From: Acanthochromis polyacanthus | Taxonomy: Eukaryota > Chordata > Actinopteri > Pomacentridae | Assembly: GCF_021347895.1 (NCBI RefSeq) | Contig: NC_067131.1 | Coordinates: 7,592,653-7,656,652 of the forward strand | Direction: 5' to 3' | DNA: 64,000 nucleotides | Shown: positions 38,210-50,111 of the stretch, in pieces | How the letters are laid out: each line of letters starts with the position of its first letter | Numbering within the stretch: position 1 is the stretch's first letter | Made by a program: the position numbers and the translations under genes | The notes under the pieces: generated by a model | Database searches by the model: none | Told to the model about the DNA's origin: nothing | What the model saw: only the letters and a program-made list of their open reading frames with translations

Positions 38210-38292
38210 CTATGGGTGGAGGAGGAGGAGGAGGAGGAGGTGCAGGAAGGAGGGGTGGGAAGAAGAAGAGGAGGAGGAGGAGGTGGTGGTGT
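38210..38292. repeat. (GGA)n/(GGT) purine-rich repeat
   Basis: Runs of GGAGGAGGA and GGTGGTGG with AGAAGAAGA, part of a 1 kb purine/pyrimidine-skewed area (37.5-38.75 kb) that also includes poly(G) at 37545-37558 and poly(A) at 38398-38417. The open frames here are low-complexity artefacts. Confidence 0.8.
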
Positions 38293-39204
38293 GAAAGCAT
38301 AGCAAAATATCATTTTATTTTATGACTGCGCCAGCCTTTCGAGAGTTGTGGTTTTTTTTGTATTTGTTACATTTCTTTTTTTTATTCCTCCCCAAGTAAA
38401 AAAAAAAAAAAAAAAAGGAAAAAAAAAAGGCAGTGTTCGCTTTTCTTCCCTTCGCTGTTGCTACAACTGATCCAGAGGCCACAGGGGGGCTGTTCTTGCC
38501 TGGAAAATAAAGCCTGCCTGCCCTCCTTGGCTCCCCCCAAATAAAATGCACTCATTTGCATTCCCATGCTGTAATTTAGCCCTCCTCTTTCGCTCTCTCT
38601 CTGTCTTTCTCTTTCACTATCTCTGTCCCTCATCCCTGCATCTTTTCAGCCCCGGTCCTTGCAGTTCCGCAGGGAGTTGAACGTGGGAGGGAGAAAAAGA
38701 AAAAAAAAGAGGAGGGGAGGCAGAGAAAACAAAAGCAGAGAGGCAGTGTTGACTCAGGGTTGTTATCTGGACCGCTGCTGAGGGGATGGTGGTGGTAGTG
38801 AGGGGCTTGGGGGGGTCTTGTGTATATGTGTGTGTCTACATACATGCCTAGGGGGCTTATTTACCCTGGCTACTACTGCCATGGCAGGTGCCTTGCAGTG
38901 GATAAACCCAGGCCTCCTAAATAAATATTCACCGTGGGGAAATTAGACTTGCATCACCAAAAATTGCACCACTGGTCCACTGAGGATCACTGGTGTTACC
39001 AGTAAATCGATGCTGCGCAGTGGCTGTTAGAAGGAGCAACTGTCTTGATATGTCGGGCGGATTGAATCGAAGGTCTCCACTCTTAATTTAAGCTGTTGAG
39101 TGAGCAAACATAATCTTTTACTGAGACTGTATTGCATTATTAATTCCCTGTGCATGAGGTGTAAAATGGCTATACAGCTCTGTCGCCAGTTAGAATTTAA
39201 AGAG

Positions 39205-39450
39205 CCCATGCTATGCTTTTTGGAGTTTTCTCTTTTCTTTCGTATTTTAGAGTTATTGGGGGAAGTATAACGTCTGCAAAGTCACAAGGTGAAAAGTCAA
39301 CACCAAGAAGAGTTATTCTCTCCAACAGAAATCTCTGCTCCCTACCTGCATGAAATGCCTCGTTCGGAGTCCGGACTTTTCTTCTTTAACTTACTTCCAT
39401 CATCATGTAACACATTTGCATCACGCCTGTTTAAAAACTAAAGAATAAGC
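39205..39450. repeat. Probable teleost dispersed repeat
   Basis: Contains AGAGCCCATGCTATGC..TTGGAGTTTTCTC, GTCTGCAAAGTCACAAGGTG, TCTCCAACAGAAATCTCTGCTCC and TGCATGAAATGCCTCGTTCG followed by ATGTAACACATTTGCATCACGCC. I recognise this order from a common fish genome repeat. Class and exact borders are uncertain. Confidence 0.45.
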
Positions 39451-42400
39451 AACTTCCTCAATCGATCTGGGGTTATGGTGCCTAACCCATGTTAATTCAG
39501 TTTCATCAGGCCAGATGACCACTCAGAAGAGACTGAATTTTTTGGGAGATGGGTCTTAAAGAGACAGTAGCTAAAACAAAGCCTTTCAGATTGATGGTGA
39601 GAAGACATGCTGCACAAATTTCATGTTTTTTTTAACCTTTAAACATGTAAACATATTAAATAAAATAGAATTATGAACTTGGAGGTGTGCACAATCGGGG
39701 TCCTTTAACGACATTTTCAAACCTACAGCTGGTTCAAATCAGTCTAGGAGAATGTTAACTCCACCTTGTTTCATTTTTTTTCACAAACAGTAAATTCAAG
39801 CAAATGATGCGTCACTTTTTAAACTTCTTCTCTCATTGGTTACATGTGTTTGGGGCGCACGAGGAAGAAAATGAACACAAAAAGAAGGTCCTGAAAGGCT
39901 GCTGTCTGCTCAAATATCAAGAAGGCTGTGTGCTTCGCTGCCAGTCAGGGTCAGACCTTGATTCAGTCTCTGGTTTTCTGCAAGCAACTGTTGATTTTGT
40001 TCATCCATAACCCATTATGAAAAGAGTACCTGGCTACAGGAGGCTTTTAGTTTAAACTTGAAGAGCATGGCTTGTAGTTGGGTCAAACGGAAGTCAGATC
40101 GCATTTCTGACACAAACAAACCTTTTCAGAATTCACATTTGACCATTTCCTCCAAAGAGCGCTTAGTGTGTTTTTGTGAGGCCCAAATAAAACATGAAAA
40201 ATAGAATATAGGAAGTTTAAAAATGCTCTGAGCGTGTGCCAGTTTTTATACCAAATAATATTTTGCAAGAAAAGCATGTTTTCTTACTTACATCTTGTTG
40301 TTTATGTACATTACTGGTGACTGTCTTTGCATTTGAAATTAGTGAAGACTGCTAATCATGTGGTCTTTGGATCAAATCAAAACTATGCATATTTTGCTGC
40401 CAATAGAAGTAATTGAGAAAATATTTGTCTCCTCTTATTATGTGCTACAACATTAGCATAAAACAATACACATCCTCCTGACACTACTACAGCTAAATGA
40501 AAATGGCAGTAATGTACCATGAGATAAGGTTCAGGATGGGGGAAAAACAAAGCGAGAGGAAAAACTCTACTCTAAAAGCTTGCCAGGGATATTCTCCAGA
40601 GGGAAAACTGCTGCTGAGCTGAACCCCCGCTGACCCACGTCCAGCATCTGAAACGAACCCTTGAACCTCTGGTCATAGTGTGGTCAGCTGAAGCCTCGTC
40701 TCTAAGCAGCAGGTTGGCTCGCTGTCCCACTTGCTTTCTTAAAATCCCTTTAAATGCTTTAGGGGGATTTAACAGGCCTCTACATCCAACGTCCTCTCAG
40801 CAGCCAAGTTGCAGCTCTTACAGGAAAAGGGCGCATACAGTATAATTAGGCCGGTTAAAGGAGAGGGTTCCCTTCTCAATGGTAAATCCACACAAACTGT
40901 AAGGAGGCTCGGGCCATTTGTTGGGGCTTCCAGAGCGTGACCGCTTGCGCTTGATGTCTCACTATGCTAAAGGTCAGCGCTTAAAGAAATCCATGCAGCA
41001 GGAGGGAGATGGGCGAGCGGGCTCTGAACTCGAATGCCTCAACTCTGGCTTTGAAGTGAAAAATGTATTATTATGTTTGAAAAAGGAAACTGCATCTAAG
41101 GAAAACCAGCACAATATTTCCGGCTGTATCTATAGATGGTCGTTTTTAGTCTTTCCAGATTTTTATTTTTTCTTAAAAACAGATTCTTATTGTCACTTTT
41201 AAGGATTTTTACCCAAGGATTTGTAAATTTTTTTGCATGCCAAAGCACCCTCCCCCAAAAAAGTGGATATCATTTATACACTGTGTGCTAAGAATATCCA
41301 TGTGTTATAGAAAGTGAATAGAAAAATGTAAGAAAAGAAGAGGGAAGAAAGAAAAATGAGTAGGATATAGTAACCAAAGAATCACAAGCAATTGGTATTA
41401 AACTGGAGTTTTTAAATTCTGACTTTCAGATTTCGATAGCACTGAATATTTTTAAATTCAGTGCTATATTTTTGCTCAATTTTCCAAATGGACACTGTTA
41501 CATTTGCAGATTTTGGGGAACAAAAACAAAAAACTCTGCTTTTCTAAACTCTGCTCTGGTTTGCACAAGACATTTTGTCGTAATAACCGTCTCGGCATCA
41601 CTGCTTTTGCTCAAAGGTGTGGCGGCGGTCATGCATTGTGGAGGTCGAGGAGCGAAACAGATGTAGAGCCAGTACCGGTTCAGACCCAAATCTGGCTGCC
41701 CTTCATCTAAAAGAGGAAGTATGTGTGTTTGTAGGGGGGGCCTGCTGTGCCAATCTGTTCCCATTAGTGTTAACTTGCCCCCTCTGAACATGTACTGACA
41801 TGACCGTCAGCGGCTGGACTCAGGATCATCTAGCTGTTTGTTAGCACCGGGCCTGTGGCTGCACGTACCCTCATTTTTCTAGACTTGTAGAAAGGGAGAA
41901 AGAAGTAAATGGTTCCTCTGTGAATTTGCTACAATACAATCACAAGAACACACATTTAACCAATCCCTAAAATAATATAATATCTTGTTTTATCTTGCAA
42001 CTTTGCCAAGTTTATGCATTGATGCCCAAAATGAGGACCTTCTCTAAAAGTCTAAGATATATTTTTTTTAAAATCAAGCTTCAAGCTCCACAAATAAGCT
42101 TTCCTACCTTAAGAAGGACAGTTTCTTTCTTGGCAGCTCTTACCTTTAGGCTATCTCAAAAGTTAAGAACACTGAATCATCGGTTATGTAATACCCACAG
42201 CTGTCCGTTTGGTTTACAGAACCTGCTGCCAGCTTTGCATGGCATTGTACGAAAGTCGGTGTATGGACTGACTCGGAAAAATGAAAGTTCCTGGTTAACT
42301 GAAAAATAGCAGAATGATTCTTTCCAGTAAAATGTTTCACTTCAGTTGATATCGATAATTATTTGTATTTTATAATGACATTGTATTTTTTATAAAGACG

Positions 42401-42595
42401 TGGGAAAAAGATAGTTTAATTTGAATTTACTCAACTCACTTTGAATTTCACCACTTTAGCCAAATTTATCAAGGTGCACTGGTAGTATCTGTAATCTAAA
42501 CCCAATGAAAAAAATATACACATATATCTAGATGAATACAAATACGGTTGAAGGTATGATCCCACCTTGATCTATGGTAAAGCTCCCATATGGAA

Positions 42596-42790
42596 AATAA
42601 GATAAGATAAGATAGACTTTATTGATCTCACAAAGGAGAAATGTACCGTTACAGAGCTCTTAGGACCAAACAGAGGGGTGCAAAATGTCACGAAAGGTGC
42701 AAGTACAAGATAATAAAGATAGTAAGAAATGGTAAAATAGTAAAAATATACACATCTAAGGATAGAAAACTTTTCTTATATACATTGTTA
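42596..42790. mobile_element. Retroelement-type tail (LINE-like), degenerate
   Basis: GATAAGATAAGATAGACTTTATTGATCTCACAAAGGAGAAA followed by GTTACAGAGC and (AAGATA)-rich sequence. The TTTATTGATCCCACAAAGGGGAAATTC-type segment is a common 3' tail of teleost LINE-like elements. No reverse transcriptase frame is present. The element may extend to about 42960. Confidence 0.4.
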
Positions 42791-44399
42791 TAAGATAGAT
42801 ATAAGATATAAGATAGTCTTCCAACTTTACGAGCCAATAACAATTCCACTCAGGTGCTCCCTCACACCTAACCAACGGCTGTCCAGCTCAAACGGCTCTG
42901 CACTGTCAATCACAGATGCAGACAGAGTTTTCTTCCTGAAGGGGAGAGAAAACAGCAGCAGCTCATTGATTTGGGGCAAAATAGCCTTTTTATAACAAAC
43001 CTGGGGTTATGCAGTGGTGGTGAAATGAACCATCTTTGCAGTATTTTGGGCTGAAAATTTAAAGACACACTGTGGAGACACGTGAGATTAGTTTGCTGAA
43101 AAGGGAGGACAATATGCGATCTTTAAATTAAGACGGCAAGTAAACCTCCGTGGCACGTGGAGGGCGACCAGGGTGAATCTCTTGTATTGCACTGAGATTA
43201 AGGTTCCAGATGACTGGCCTGGGCTTCTGCCCGCACCCTGTGCAAGGTCATGAGCGTTAGATTGCAAAGCCCGTCTTGCAAGGTCAGCCACCGATCTCTA
43301 CCAGGGGAGGTCTCCTGGAGTAGATGGGTGCTACAAGAGGCCTAGGTGACGGTGGAGTAGTACACCTTGGATGGCCTGCACAGAAGCAACCAACTCAAGA
43401 GGGCAATAGATGATGAAGGGGCTTCAGTATCAGGGGATACGATAGGCTGTTGATGAGCTAGGGTTTGATCAGGTAACCACATTTTATGTTTCAATCTAAT
43501 GTGTTATTTTTTGTACAGACGGATTTCATTTTATTCCTATTCCAGAAGTGAATTCAACTTCTGCTCTGCTATCTGTGCACCCTAAAAGCAATTAAGACCC
43601 TAAATTCAGTCATTTATTTGACTAATTGCGGTTAATTGCCTGTGATTTAATAGTTTTAGTTGTTTGGAAAATTAATTTTGGGCCAAATGATAACCAAACA
43701 AACCTTCCCGAGAACAGCACTTGAGAACCAAGCAGCACTCGTCAGTTTTGACTCTAAAGCTCAGTAATATTTGACCTTTTGACCCACTGACCTGGCATTC
43801 ATCTGTGGTTATTCACAAAAATCTTCGTCGTTCTTTGATATGCACCTCATCTCGTCTTATTCTCAAAATGTCTCTATAACCTCACAAGAACCGCTCTGCG
43901 TCTTTCGGGGGGGAAACTGTGATCCGCCACGTTCTACATTAACATATTGCTGTCAGTCGCCGCCCCCCCTTCTCCTGCACATCCTCTAATGTTATTGAAG
44001 AGAGAAAGATCAGAGGGGCAGCCGTATCCCCACACTCCATCAAGAGCGAGTGTGTGCGTAGCTGTGTATGTGTGTGCGTGTGTGTGTCTGGCCGGCCGGC
44101 TGGCAGGAAGTGTGTTGCCGCTGCCTTTGATGGCCACGCTCCCTCAGATGTGTCATTGCTCTGACGGTGGCTTCGGATGACATGCCATGTCTCCGCCTGT
44201 TGGACTCTCGCTGCTGAGAAACAACAGCACCGATAATCACCTAAACACGCACATGTGAAGCATCATTATTCTGCACAGAAAAAAAAGAAATTGAAGTGGC
44301 GTCACACCAGGATGGACACATCCACCCACCCTGTGTGCAAAAAAACCCCCCCAAAACCTGCTCTGGCTGTTCCACCTTTCCACTCTACTGTCAGCGATA

Positions 44400-46622
44400 A
44401 TCGGCTCTGGCGTGTGACCGTGCCGGACTCTTTTGTGTATTGGTCGTGCTTGTCATGCGTCCGGGTGCGTTTGTGTGTGCGCCGGCCTCGCTGCGGAGTT
44501 TGCAGGGAGGCTCGGCGCGCTTTGTTATTCTAAACAGGGTGTTTTCAGCCGCTCATCCTCGCAGTCATTCAGCAGAGCGATCCGTCAGTCCGCTTCCCCT
44601 CCCTCCTCCTTCCCTCCAGGGACCAAACTGTGAACTTAACACACTCGGCTCTGATGACTTCCCTGATGGTGCGAAAAAACAGCCAACTCTACAGCTGTAA
44701 TGTTATTGCTGGAGTGGATTGAATGTTGCATTGTTCTTGCGGTTTTTGCAGTATGTGTGTGTTTCAGCGTAAGGAGGGAGGGGAGCGAGTGTGTGTCACT
44801 ATTGCAACCCGAAAAATCGACAGGGTGGGGTGGTGAGTTTGCGTGAGTGTTTTCTGCATGTGGTGGAGGTCTAGATGAAAGTGGTAAAGAAGCAGCAGGA
44901 GGAGGAATCCAAATAATCATGAGGTGAGGCTGGGAGTGAAGCAAAAGAGTGTGTGTGTGAGAGAGAGAGAGAAAGAGTGAGAGAGGGGGAGAAAAAAAAA
45001 AAAGGGGCAGGCGTTCTCAAAACACTGTGGAGTCCAGATCAGAAATAAAACATAAAAAAGGGGAGAAGGAGCAGGAGGAGGAGGGAAAAAAGGGAGGAGG
45101 GATTGTGCTTGAGTGTGTTATGTGTGCAGATCCTATGAAGTGAACGCAGCCGGGGAGTAAATTGTGCGAGCTGAGAGCCTCAGCTCTGCATGTTCAAGCT
45201 GGCACTTTTAATTTAGACAGATTTTTTTTTCTTCTTCTTCGGCAAGATCTTTTTTTTTCCTCCGCCGCTTGTGGTTTATTATCAGCTAAGACAAAGGCAG
45301 GAGGAAAGAGCTAAAAAGGAGAGAGACATAGAGAGGGACGCGCAGTGAATAGATGTTGCGCAGCAGCTGACAGCAGAGGAAGCAGCAGAGAGAGTTTTCC
45401 AGCCATCGTGTTCCCCGACCGCAGCCTCTTTTTTTTCCCCTCTTCTTCTTCCTGGGAGATTAAAAAAAAAAGAAAGGACAAAAGCTTCTTCTCACCCCAC
45501 ACTCCCTCCTCCTCCAACCAACCTCTCTTGAGTGTGTGTTTTGTGTGCGCATGTGTGTGTGCGCATGAGGACGCCGAGGGTGTATGGTGCTTCTTTTCTC
45601 CCAGCCCTCAAAGGCATGGACTAAAAGATGATGCAGCCGGGAGCTTAGTGAGAACTCGCATCGCGGAAAGAAAAAAAAAGCCCCTTCCCCTCATCACCAA
45701 GAGGGCCAGACCGAGAGGAGCAACTCCCGGGGAGGGGGGAGGGGGGGTTAAAGGAGCAAAGGAGGAGGAGGAGGAGGAGAAGAGGAAGAGAGGAAGAGGA
45801 GAAGGGGGATACCCTCCTTGGATTATTATAGAGGGTCTTCCACTTTCTTTTTTGGGGGGTCTTTTTTTTTACCACTCTCCTCACCTCAATCATCTACTGC
45901 GATGCTTTAAACCCGAAGAATGTGGAGGCAACATTTTCCAGGCAAGCAGCATGTTTCCTGTTTTCTTTCTGGACGTCTAATAAAGTCTGGCATGTGGGAG
46001 TTTGGGGAGGGAAGTAGGTGGGTGAGGAGGGAGGGAGGGAGGGAGGGTGGGTGGGTGGGTGGATAAGAAGGGAAAGAGGGGGGAGCGGTTGTGGGTGTGT
46101 TTGTGTGGCCGGTGAAGTCCGGTGTTGTCATTTTCGAGGTCCAGCCCCGTGTTGTGCCGCCGCGCTTTGCTTGGTTTCGATGCTTCTGTAGCTCCAGGTC
46201 GTGGCGGCGAATAAAAGAGCGGGAAAGGAAAGAAAAAAAGAAAGGAAAAAGTGGCAGGGAGGAGATTGGGAGGTCCGGCGTTGGTTTGTGCCCGTGGATG
46301 CTGTTGACACCCGCTTTTGTCCGGCGGTGGAGTGTGGGCCCCGGCCTGCCGGCGCACACAGAGGGTACCATTTAAAAACAGGCGTGCGCTCATTTTCTTG
46401 GCAGGGGATGGATTGGTGTGGCGGGCAGCCGGGTGGTGACAGGGGTGGGGCACTGGCAGCTCAGGACAAGTGGCCTTTGTGTGCTACTTTTGGGGAAGTG
46501 ACGGGAGGGAAGGGCAAGGAGGAGGCTGCCAACAAAGGGTGCTTATACCCGCCCTCCCTCACCCACCTCACCCCCACTACAACTCATGCAGTGACCTCGT
46601 GCTGTCACAGGCAGATGAAGGG

Positions 46623-46666
<44 letters not shown>

Positions 46667-46720
46667 ATGGCAGGTTGTGTGTGTGGAAAGTAGTAAATGA
46701 GTAATTCAGCCCCAGCAAAG
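44400..46720 (+). promoter_or_regulatory. CpG- and purine-rich region, candidate alternative promoter
   Basis: This stretch departs from the AT-rich intron around it. CpG clusters occur at 44400-44620 and 46100-46380; between them are long GA-rich runs, CT runs and leader-like sequence. It resembles the 5' end of a vertebrate transcript and lies about 9 kb upstream of the first shared ctbp2 exon. Donor-like GAG/GTGAGG (about 44931) and GTG/GTGAGT (about 44832) sites exist, but I cannot define an exon. The 211-codon frame at 45345-45980 is low-complexity and probably not translated. Confidence 0.3.
46624..46665. repeat. (GT)n microsatellite
   Basis: About 20 GT units. Confidence 0.96.
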
Positions 46721-47823
46721 CAGAAGTACAGACTGGCAGAGTGCCATATGGAATGGAAGGAAACTCCAGCGAGGGAAAACAAAGTGTTGTTTGACCCTAA
46801 CGGCACATCTGTGCATTATGCCAAGCTACTCCTTTACCCCTCAGTCAAGCTGCTGGCGGCTCGCCAAGGTTGTGTGTCGGTTCCTATTCATTAGCTGCCA
46901 CATCCATACAAGTGCATTCTTGTTGTGTCCGTGTTTTCTTGCATATCGCACTTGCGCCTCCGTAAGAACATTTATTACACGCAAGCAGGGTTGAGGTTTT
47001 CTTCTTAATGAATGTGCAACAATTTAAAGTTGACCCTGCTTGCTTACATCTGCACAGCTTATCCCAAAACCAAGAAAGTCCCAATTTGTGGCTTAAATTA
47101 TTCTTGAAAGTTTTAACAGGATTTTGAAAACTACCCATAAAAAAGACTCACCTCCCTGTTGGTCCCGCTGACGTGCAAAATCACTGTTTACCCGTAAATG
47201 TATGCTGATATCAATCGGCTTTTTCTTTCCTTTTTTTCCTCTTTGGATCGAGCACAGATGCCAAATTGCAGTGAGGACATTAGCCAGACAACAGCCAAGT
47301 TTTTGTTTGGCCTTTAGGCGAGCTACTTGGAGAATTAGCTTTAATTAACAACAGCTGATATAATCGACTTCCGATGACTTTTTCCATTTTTAATGTCCAA
47401 AAAAATGGCACTCTGTGAAGATTTATTATGAAGAGACCGTGACCTGAATGTTATGTAGTAGAAAACAGATTACATTTTGATGTGTTGCAACTGAATGAGA
47501 ATGTACTGAAAACTGATGCTTTATTAATTTATAGATTATAATACATTTCTTAAAGCAGCACCTACATATAAAGGTATGTTGGAGGGGTTTGGCTGTTTCG
47601 CCAACCTGGAAATGGAGCCATCTGTTCGAAACAAATCGTAAGGCCGAGGCGATGTAACCGTATTATAAACCCACTCGTCTTCGTATTGGCATGTCCCACC
47701 ACCCTCACACAGCCTGCTCTTGTTAAACCGGCTGCATGTATTAACCAGGGAGGTGGATGTGGGTCATGTGTCTGCACAGTGGAGCTCAGGGTGGCACAGT
47801 AAATGGCTGTAACTGTTGGCGGT

Positions 47824-47850
47824 CAGCAGCAGCAGCAGCAGCAGCAGCAG
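47824..47850 (+). repeat. (CAG)9 trinucleotide repeat
   Basis: Nine perfect CAG units in the sense strand of the intron, followed by CGG. Confidence 0.97.
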
Positions 47851-49771
47851 CGGCCCCCACCCAGCCTTGTTGTCAAGACGGAGCCACCTGCAAACAGCAG
47901 CTTGGGGTTGCTAGGTAACCGGTGGCAGCAGATGATGATAGTATGGTGGAGGGCTGGTCTGGTCTCCCGTTACCACTGAATCGACTTCTCTCTCTCTCGT
48001 CTGTTCTCTTCTTCTTCTGCACTTCATTTCTTCACCCCCCCCCGTTTCTCTTCTGGTTCCTCTCCACCCCCCACCCTTCACTGGAGGCAACATAACACCA
48101 GCAGCCGAGGCCAGTGGTAGGAAGAGACTCCTAGCTCCCTTCACCACATAATGGAAACTCTGGCCTCATCTCCCGGTGCTGCTGCTCTGCTGCGTACCGC
48201 TGCCAGACTCTGACTAAGTGTTGCTGGCTCGGGAACCACAGCCTCCAGCGCCGCCCCAGTTCGGGTTCCTCAAGTATTCGGGAATGATTGGAGTGAAAAT
48301 ACTGATGACTGAGTGCGATCAAGATCTAAAAATGTATTTTAAAAAGTGATGTTATAAATTCTATTGATCTACATCAAGAGGCTTTTAAGCCTTTTTCCGC
48401 TGGAGGCTTAAATTTCCAAAATAATTGTGACCCAGTTCTCATTTTTGACAAATTCTAATTGAGGAAGATGCTCTGTTTTTAGTCTACTGTGCTTTAGTAC
48501 AGCGATTTGAAAAGATTCGAGTAACGTTATATTTAGCAGAATTTAAAAGAACATAATTTCAAGGTCCCCCTTTTTTATCATCTCAAAACCCACATGATGA
48601 ATCTTTTTGAGCTTTTAGGAAGTAGAGAAAATTCCTTTAGAGCTCGGCTATCATTGAAATCATTCCTACTTAATAAATGGCTCTAGTGTAAATCCGTACA
48701 ACGCATTTGTCATATCATAACGAGATAATTAATGAGCGACATGTACAGAAAGATCAGCAGGATGTGGCTGGCCTTGACAAATACTGAACAGTTATTCAAT
48801 GAATCAATTAATCAGTGGAAAAATAAATCTCAGAATGATCTTACTTGTGACATTAAACAACCAAACATCACTTCAAGCTCCAGTTATTTCATCTGGTTGA
48901 TTTGTCACTATTTTTGATACGTTATAGACTGTGCAATTACTTAATTGGAGGAAAAAAATAACTCAAAAGATTAATCACCAGTGAAGCAAATCATTAGTTG
49001 CAGCTCGAGATGTGACAGAGTATATCATTACACACAGCCATCGGGGACTGTCGTATGTGTGCTCCATGCATTTATTCCTTTGGCAGGTAAACCCACAACA
49101 GCAGCTGCCTCCCTTAGTGAAAATTAACTCATCCCAAATCAGCTCACACACGCACACATTCGCAGTCTGGCAGCAGTTTAGCAGCGAGCAGAGGAAGTGA
49201 GAACACAGAGGCAAGGAAATGTGGAGGATTAATTAATGGAGGAGAGAAATTACGAGCACCCTCCCTCCTGCAGTTCTGACATGACCCCTAACAGTCCACA
49301 ACCAGCCTCCCCATCGCCCATCGTGAGCACGTTTGTGGCACCGAATTGAAGTGTACGTCCACCTCTCCTCTGTACTCGAATGTCCGGTTGTGCGTATTAA
49401 GGCGGTCAGCAACCGGAGCCTGCGGAGATACTGGCAGACCTGCTGAAAACCCTGTTTTATTCCCAGATGCTGCCTCTGACAAGGTGTTACAGCGCTGTTA
49501 AAACAGGAGAACAGAGAGAGGGCTTGTCAGCGTGGAGGTTGAAATCTGTTTCCGTGGATCTCGGCGCGTCTCGGTGAGATTGTAACCATCCAATGAGCTA
49601 AATCCCGACTGACATGTGAATGGAGAGGAATCTGCTGACTGCTTCATGGCACAGAATTATTTTTGTAACCGTTTAGGGAAAAAGTGGATCCTATTTAGGT
49701 GTCCGTAAAGCTTTTTCTCTCACACTTTGCAGGTCAAAAAAGTTAAGACATTGAAAAGTAATGTGAATATA

Positions 49772-50111
49772 CAGAGTGGGCCATAAGTTTCCATAAATCG
49801 GAAAAATAAACATTTAATGTTGGACAACCGTTTTTATTTTTAGAATGTGCTCTATATGATTAACATTGTTTCGAAAACCCATATGTGTTTTTCACTGTTG
49901 ATGAACTTTCATTAGCACAGTGTAAGTTATGCTTGTAATGGCGTTGGGGATACGTTCCTTGAGATGATTTATGTCTCGTATCTTCACCTGGTGCACCATA
50001 GCCTTCAAATGCCCCCAAAGATAGTGTCAAGCGCATCTTCTAGGGTATCTGAAACATAAAAAAATATACATTATACATTTTCCTATGTATGGAAATATAT
50101 GGCCCACCCTG
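49772..50111 (-). mobile_element. Internally deleted mariner-like transposon (340 bp) with both ends
   Basis: The element is flanked by TA on both sides (49770-49771 and 50112-50113). Its terminal inverted repeats begin CAGAGTGGGCCATAAG on the left and CAGGGTGGGCCATATA on the right (reverse complement) and agree at 28 of the first 33 positions. Between them, on the minus strand, lies only the last part of a transposase frame (50023 down to 49892). Loss of the rest makes it non-autonomous. Confidence 0.9.
49892..50023 (-). pseudogene. Mariner transposase C-terminal remnant
   Basis: The minus strand reads YLWGHLKAMV near the start, then IRDINHLKERI, and ends LMKVHQQ followed by TGA: 43 codons without a stop. 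The (F)LWGHLK segment is characteristic of the region around the last catalytic aspartate of mariner (DD34D-type) transposases. The N-terminal DNA-binding part and the first two catalytic aspartates are missing, so it cannot be active. Confidence 0.85.

Noticed and set aside
40918..40984. Short frame MSHYAK.. followed by a GT, phase-compatible with the shared exon
   Set aside because: The donor (GTCAGC) is weak and the start context ordinary; less convincing than the 31993 candidate.
45345..45980. 211-codon plus-strand frame
   Set aside because: Low-complexity Ser, Phe, Lys and Glu runs from purine/pyrimidine blocks; kept only as part of a candidate promoter region.
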